From NCBI GenBank assembly GCA_050485785.1, contig JBJHCA010000010.1:1-55712 (forward strand): a stretch of 55,712 nt of DNA, written 5' to 3'. This document shows positions 51,936 to 55,712 of the stretch, piece by piece. The first letter of the stretch is position 1. Each line of letters begins with the position of its first letter. The DNA is from JBJHCA01 sp050485785 (GTDB lineage Bacteria; Bacteroidota; Bacteroidia; Chitinophagales; Saprospiraceae). The notes under the pieces were generated by a model. It was not told the DNA's origin. It saw nothing but the letters and a program-made list of their open reading frames with translations, and made no database searches. The position numbers were made by a program, and so were the translations under genes.

Positions 51936-52906
51936 TCGTAATTACCGGAGCAGCCGGGTTTATTGGCAGTTGCCTGGTCCGGTTTCTCAATGCAAACGGC
52001 AGGAATGACCTGATTTTGGTGGACGATTTTCACCGGCCTGACAAGAACCTCAATTTGCGGGGAAAACAGTTCAGGCAAAAGATTGACCGCAATATTTTTC
52101 TTTCAAAATGGTTTCCGGTTCATCATGCGGATGTGTCACTGGTTTTCCATCTTGGTGCACGAACTGATACGGGCAGTACGGATACAGCCTTGTTTAATGC
52201 ACTCAACCTGCAGTACAGCATAGATTTATGGAATCTCTGCGCAAAGTTTGGCATACCGCTTTTATACGCATCCAGTGCAGCCACTTATGGTCATGGGGAG
52301 CAAGGCTACAGTGATGACCCCACATTTAACACACTGCTGCAGCCACTGAATGAATATGCACTCTCCAAGCATTCTTTTGATGAGTATGTAATCAGTAATC
52401 AGGCCGGGCATGCACCGCCATATTATACCGGGTTTAAGTTTTTCAATGTGTACGGACCCAATGAATACCACAAGGGCAGTATGGCCAGTGTTGTGTTTCA
52501 CGGCTACAGACAGATCAGGGAAAAGGGAAGTATCAGTCTGTTCCGGTCTCACAGGGAAGGAATAGCAGATGGCATGCAGCAACGGGATTTTATTTATGTG
52601 AAAGACGTACTGGAAGTGCTGTGGTATTTTGCCGTGAATAGACCCGAACCAGGTATCTACAACCTGGGCACAGGCCGTGCTGAGCCATTTCTCAATCTGG
52701 CCCGGGGATTGTTTGAAGCCATGGACGTTACACCCGCTATAGAATGGATAGATACCCCGGAACACCTGCGCGAGAAATACCAATACTATACCCAGGCTGA
52801 AATGGCACGACTACAAAAGACCGGCTATGACAGGCCGTTTACCCCCCTCAAAGAGGGGATAAAAGATTACGTGCAGCAATATTTACAACCGGGTGCATAT
52901 TATTGA
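51932..52906 (+). CDS. hldD: ADP-L-glycero-D-manno-heptose 6-epimerase
   Basis: The 324-residue short-chain dehydrogenase-like enzyme epimerises ADP-D-glycero-manno-heptose for LPS cores. The NAD(P) motif is ITGAAGFIGSCLVRFL, catalytic Tyr/Lys are in EYALSKHSF, and family-specific parts are FHLGARTDTGSTDTALFNAL, YASSAATYG, FFNVYGPNEYHKGSMASVVF and DGMQQRDFIYVKDV. Length is normal. It pairs functionally with the GT9 enzyme at 11130. The 3' end overlaps the convergent aminotransferase by 7 bp. Confidence 0.96.
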   Translation: MIVITGAAGFIGSCLVRFLNANGRNDLILVDDFHRPDKNLNLRGKQFRQKIDRNIFLSKWFPVHHADVSLVFHLGARTDTGSTDTALFNALNLQYSIDLWNLCAKFGIPLLYASSAATYGHGEQGYSDDPTFNTLLQPLNEYALSKHSFDEYVISNQAGHAPPYYTGFKFFNVYGPNEYHKGSMASVVFHGYRQIREKGSISLFRSHREGIADGMQQRDFIYVKDVLEVLWYFAVNRPEPGIYNLGTGRAEPFLNLARGLFEAMDVTPAIEWIDTPEHLREKYQYYTQAEMARLQKTGYDRPFTPLKEGIKDYVQQYLQPGAYY

Positions 52907-54066
52907 TGCCGGGCAAAGTAAGTCTTCAGTCTGTGAGCGGCTTCGCTAAGGGTTTCTTCCTTTTTTGCAAAACAGAATCTCAGTATCTGTTCTCCGGTTT
53001 TTTGAGCGTAAAATACCGAAACCGGAATAGTGGCTACTCCTGCTTCAATGGTCAGATGCCTGGCAAACTCCACATCTTCCATATCAGATAAACCGCGGTA
53101 GGAATAAAGCTGAAAGTAAGTTCCATCTGAAGGTATTGCCTGTAATGGTGTGTCGCTTAGCAGGCCTGTAAGCAGGTCGCGTTTTTCCTGATACATACTG
53201 CCGATCTCGTCCATTTGTGCATGTTGGGCAATATACTCCTGAAGAGCATATTGTGTGGGCGTATGAACGCTGAATACATTGAACTGATGGACTTTTCGCA
53301 GTTCGCGGGTAAGGTAGGGAGGGGCAATGCAGTAGCCGGTTTTCCAGCCGGTATTATGGAATGTTTTGCCGAAAGAGAATACCACATAAGCTCGTGCATA
53401 CAAGTCCGGGTAGTTGAGAACAGATACGTGCTTTCGGCCGTCAAAGGTAATGTGTTCATAAACTTCGTCGCTAAGCACAAATATTTCCCTGTCGCGAAGC
53501 AGATTACTCAGTGCGGCCATGTCTGATTCAGCCAGTAACTTGCCCGTGGGATTATGCGGAGTATTGATAATGATCAGCCGGGTATTGGCTGAGATCATCA
53601 TTTTGAATGCATTCCAGTCAATCCGGTAATCAGGCTCGATAAGGGGGAAACTTTTACACAGCCCTCCGCACAGCCGGATGGCAGGCTTATAGCAATCGTA
53701 TGCCGGTTCTATGATGATCACTTCGTCACCGGGTTTCACCAGGGCAGTGATAATGCTGAAGATGGCTTGTGTAGCCCCCGCAGTAATGGTGACCTCAGCC
53801 TCCGGGTCAATATTGGTGCCGTATTTTTGGCCATACAGTTCTGCCAGATAAGCCCGCAGGCCAGGAATGCCGGGCATGGGCGCATACTGATTATGTCCGT
53901 TTTTTAGGGCCCGGCACAGCAATTCACTCAACACCGGATCCGGATCAAAGTCCGGAAAGCCCTGACTCAGGTTGATGGCATTGTGCTGAGCTGCCAACGC
54001 ACTCATCTCGGAAAAGATGGTTTGGTTGACATTGGGCAGCTTTGAAATCAGAGGTAGTGGTTCCAT
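52900..54066 (-). CDS. Class I/II aminotransferase (methionine aminotransferase-like)
   Basis: The 388-residue protein starts at ATG 54066 (MEPLPLISKLPNVNQTIF). Signs of a PLP class I/II enzyme of the YbdL / kynurenine-aminotransferase group are NLSQGFPDFDPDP, ITAGATQAIFSIITALVKPG, IIIEPAYDCYKPA, NTPHNPTGK, LSDEVYEHITFD and the PLP Lys in SFGKTFHNTGWKTGYC. Such enzymes act on methionine or aromatic 2-keto acids, for example in methionine salvage. It lies directly behind xerD (1 bp between stop and start) and converges on hldD with a 7-bp overlap. Confidence 0.93.
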   Translation of the reverse strand: MEPLPLISKLPNVNQTIFSEMSALAAQHNAINLSQGFPDFDPDPVLSELLCRALKNGHNQYAPMPGIPGLRAYLAELYGQKYGTNIDPEAEVTITAGATQAIFSIITALVKPGDEVIIIEPAYDCYKPAIRLCGGLCKSFPLIEPDYRIDWNAFKMMISANTRLIIINTPHNPTGKLLAESDMAALSNLLRDREIFVLSDEVYEHITFDGRKHVSVLNYPDLYARAYVVFSFGKTFHNTGWKTGYCIAPPYLTRELRKVHQFNVFSVHTPTQYALQEYIAQHAQMDEIGSMYQEKRDLLTGLLSDTPLQAIPSDGTYFQLYSYRGLSDMEDVEFARHLTIEAGVATIPVSVFYAQKTGEQILRFCFAKKEETLSEAAHRLKTYFARHQ

Positions 54067-54067
54067 G

Positions 54068-55009
54068 TTATACAGCGTATTGATTGAGCGGATGATGCCT
54101 GTCAATGGTTTCCTGAAGGTACTTGCGATCGAGATGAGTGTACAATTCGGTAGTGGTGATGCTGGAGTGACCCAGCATTTCCTGCACGGCCCTCAGGTTG
54201 GCGCCGCCTTCGATTAAATGGGTGGCAAAGGAATGTCGGAGAGTATGTGGGCTGACATTTTTTTTAATGCCGGCCATGCCTGCATAATGCTTGATCAGAT
54301 TAAAAACAGAAACCCTTGATAGCGGTCCTCCCCGCATGTTGATGAATATTTTACGGTGGCGTTGTTTTCTCTCCGGGATGGAAGTGCGGCCGTGTTCGCT
54401 GTAAAGGTATTGATCTACAACAGCCACAGCGCGGCCATTGACCGGTACCAGTCGCTCTTTTGAATTTTTCCCCCAAACCCTCACAATTCCCGGATCTGCC
54501 ATAAACTGGTTGAGTTCCATGGAGCAAAGTTCGCTTACCCTTAAACCGCAGCCATACAGTAAATGTATGATGGCCGTATTTCTGAGCCGGGCAAACTCGC
54601 TTTTTTCCAAAGTTGCCATTTCAAGTAATGCCTTCACTTCGTCCAAAGTAAGCACTTCAGGCAGGTGTTCGGGAATTTTGGGTACGCTCAGCAGTTCGGC
54701 CGGATTGTTTTCCATAATCCCCTCATCCTGTAAATAGCGGTAAAATGCTTTGATGCCCGATACAATCCGGGCCTGCGTTCTTATTTCCAACCCTACTTCA
54801 GCCAGTGAATTCAGGAACTGCCGCAGTAATGCGAGATCTGTCTGAGAGGGGGATATCCCCACATTGGCACTTTCACAATACGCTGCCAGTTTGCTCACAT
54901 CGTTGATGTAGGCACCGGCAGTGTGACCTGAAAGTCTGCGTTCCAGCAACAGGTAACTTTCAAATCCTTTGATGGGAATAGACCACGAAGTAATATTTGG
55001 TCGACTCAT
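54068..55009 (-). CDS. xerD: Tyrosine recombinase XerD
   Basis: The 313-residue integrase-type recombinase resolves chromosome dimers at dif. It starts at ATG 55009 (MSRPNITSWSIPIKG), because the longer frame would overlap the divergent aroQ start. The SAM-like N-terminal domain (YLLLERRLSGHTAGAYINDV) is followed by the catalytic domain with Arg in LLYGCGLRVSELC, His-x-x-Arg in SPHTLRHSFATHL and HSSITTTELYTHLD with the nucleophilic Tyr. Length is typical of XerC/XerD rather than of phage integrases. No dif-like site was identified in the window. Confidence 0.93.
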   Translation of the reverse strand: MSRPNITSWSIPIKGFESYLLLERRLSGHTAGAYINDVSKLAAYCESANVGISPSQTDLALLRQFLNSLAEVGLEIRTQARIVSGIKAFYRYLQDEGIMENNPAELLSVPKIPEHLPEVLTLDEVKALLEMATLEKSEFARLRNTAIIHLLYGCGLRVSELCSMELNQFMADPGIVRVWGKNSKERLVPVNGRAVAVVDQYLYSEHGRTSIPERKQRHRKIFINMRGGPLSRVSVFNLIKHYAGMAGIKKNVSPHTLRHSFATHLIEGGANLRAVQEMLGHSSITTTELYTHLDRKYLQETIDRHHPLNQYAV

Positions 55010-55046
55010 GAAATGGCCATTACTTTGTACGAACAACAATGATACG

Positions 55047-55481
55047 ATGAAAATTGCAATAATCAACGGGCCCAACCTCAATTTGACCGGCAGCCGGGAA
55101 CCTGATGTGTACGGCACGGAAACCTTTACTGACCTTGCCGGTGAAATGGAACGGCTGTATCCTGGTTCGGAGTTTGCGTGGTTCCAGTCCAACCATGAAG
55201 GCGAACTGGTTGATTACATTCAGCGCCTTGGCGAAGATACCATGGCTTTAATACTTAACCCGGGCGCATTGGCACATTACGGGTATTCACTGGCGGATGC
55301 GGTCAATAATCTTCGCATTCCGGTGGTGGAGGTTCACCTGAGCATGGTGTACCGGCGTGAACCCTGGCGTCACACCCTGGTAGTGGCTCCGTATTGCCGG
55401 GCATTAATTACCGGTATGGGTATGCAGGGATACAGGTATGCCATGGAATGGCTGCACCATCAGATAAACATGCAGGCTTAG
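55047..55481 (+). CDS. aroQ: Type II 3-dehydroquinate dehydratase
   Basis: The 144-residue protein starts at ATG 55047 (MKIAIINGPNLNLTGSREP). The shikimate-pathway enzyme converts 3-dehydroquinate to 3-dehydroshikimate. Signs are INGPNLNLTGSREPDVYG with the catalytic Arg and Tyr, FQSNHEGELVDYIQ, and VEVHLSMVYRREPWRH with the catalytic His. The usual NPGAYTHTS reads NPGALAHYG here and HLSN reads HLSM, so the substrate loop is slightly changed. It is divergent from xerD, with 37 bp between the starts. Confidence 0.94.
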   Translation: MKIAIINGPNLNLTGSREPDVYGTETFTDLAGEMERLYPGSEFAWFQSNHEGELVDYIQRLGEDTMALILNPGALAHYGYSLADAVNNLRIPVVEVHLSMVYRREPWRHTLVVAPYCRALITGMGMQGYRYAMEWLHHQINMQA

Positions 55482-55551
55482 TGTTGCATCCGAACAAAAG
55501 CGGCCACAAGGCAGGAACTGCCGCAACAAAAAGATATCAAAAATTAAACAC

Positions 55552-55712
55552 CTAAATTCGTTTCAGGAGCTCATCCTTTTTGTTATTAAACTCCTCTTCA
55601 CTCAGAATGCCATCGTCTCGCAATGTGCCCAATTCCCTGATCATGGCGATGATTTCCTCGCGGGATTCCCCGGCCGGTTTTGATGCTTCAGATTGACCGG
55701 ACTGAGCTTCAG
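55552..55712 (-). CDS. C-terminal end of a SHOCT-domain protein (N-terminus beyond the window)
   Basis: About 53 residues are visible before the stop at 55552. The ending LGTLRDDGILSEEEFNNKKD plus ELLKRI is the SHOCT motif, a short C-terminal helix pair found on many membrane or oligomeric proteins. The preceding EAQSGQSEASKPAGESREE is a flexible linker. Nothing can be said of the main domain. A near-copy of the 12-bp motif (ATATCTTTTTGT, 55526-55537, minus) follows the stop. Confidence 0.85.
   Translation of the reverse strand, partial: EAQSGQSEASKPAGESREEIIAMIRELGTLRDDGILSEEEFNNKKDELLKRI

Noticed and set aside
55482..55551. Hairpin GGCAGgaaCTGCC between aroQ and the SHOCT gene as a terminator
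   Set aside because: The stem is only 5 bp and no T run follows on either strand.
1..55712. tRNA, CRISPR array, IS element or prophage
   Set aside because: I looked for cloverleaf ends, regularly spaced repeats, transposase motifs and phage genes; none is present. XerD is of the chromosomal type.

Overview
The window comes from a chromosome of a Bacteroidota bacterium, most likely Flavobacteriales-like or a neighbouring order. Several things point there: type IX secretion (T9SS) C-terminal sorting domains on three secreted proteins, a giant SprB-repeat adhesin, families typical of the phylum (DUF5686, DUF5683, DUF4197, DUF3467), type III glutamine synthetase, a short RpoD of 288 aa, and many start codons preceded by the phylum's -7 promoter element TAnnTTTG rather than by Shine-Dalgarno sequences. 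No tRNA, rRNA, IS element, prophage or CRISPR array was seen. One structural RNA gene, a small-type SRP RNA, lies in the gap at 26338-26438.

Layout. 1-5081 (minus): a truncated secreted protein, then a LytTR regulator / histidine kinase pair with a fructosamine-kinase-like gene behind it, then a LOG-like Rossmann protein. 5143-10640: a beta-helix lipoprotein, a three-gene ABC importer on the minus strand, folB and a DUF4197 lipoprotein. 10795-14322: DUF3467 protein, a heptosyltransferase-like enzyme, hemN and hemJ. 14319-25542 (minus): the 2092-aa adhesin, a DUF5686 protein and type III glutamine synthetase with a clear terminator. 25597-29887: transaldolase, SRP RNA, and a tightly overlapping sixA-ppk1-mqnB operon. 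30081-35963: DUF5683 protein, a secreted caspase/MORN protein, RarA, a T9SS-exported M64 peptidase and a small lipoprotein. 36451-40861: rpsO, pnp, rpoD and an ACP-phosphodiesterase-like gene. 40889-45901: trhO, a DAACS symporter, mrp, nfu and pyrF. 46008-52906: a double-length D-Ala-D-Ala-ligase-like protein, a PASTA protein, a T9SS cargo protein, a rhodanese and hldD. 52900-55712: a methionine-type aminotransferase, XerD, AroQ and the end of a SHOCT protein.

The genes are mainly housekeeping plus cell-envelope functions. HldD and the GT9 enzyme imply a heptose-containing LPS. HemN and HemJ belong to haem synthesis, MqnB to the futalosine route to menaquinone, and Mrp and Nfu to Fe-S cluster delivery. 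Three exported proteins are clear T9SS cargo, and other exported proteins and lipoproteins flank them.

The most unusual signal is not a gene. A 12-bp motif, ATADCTCTTTGT (D = A, G or T), occurs ten times without mismatch in 55.7 kb, where about 0.02 would be expected by chance. It is found on both strands, in coding and non-coding DNA and in different reading frames, usually with a T-rich stretch just upstream and KG just downstream. Seven of the ten copies lie within about 60 nt of a start codon. I do not recognise it as a known element.
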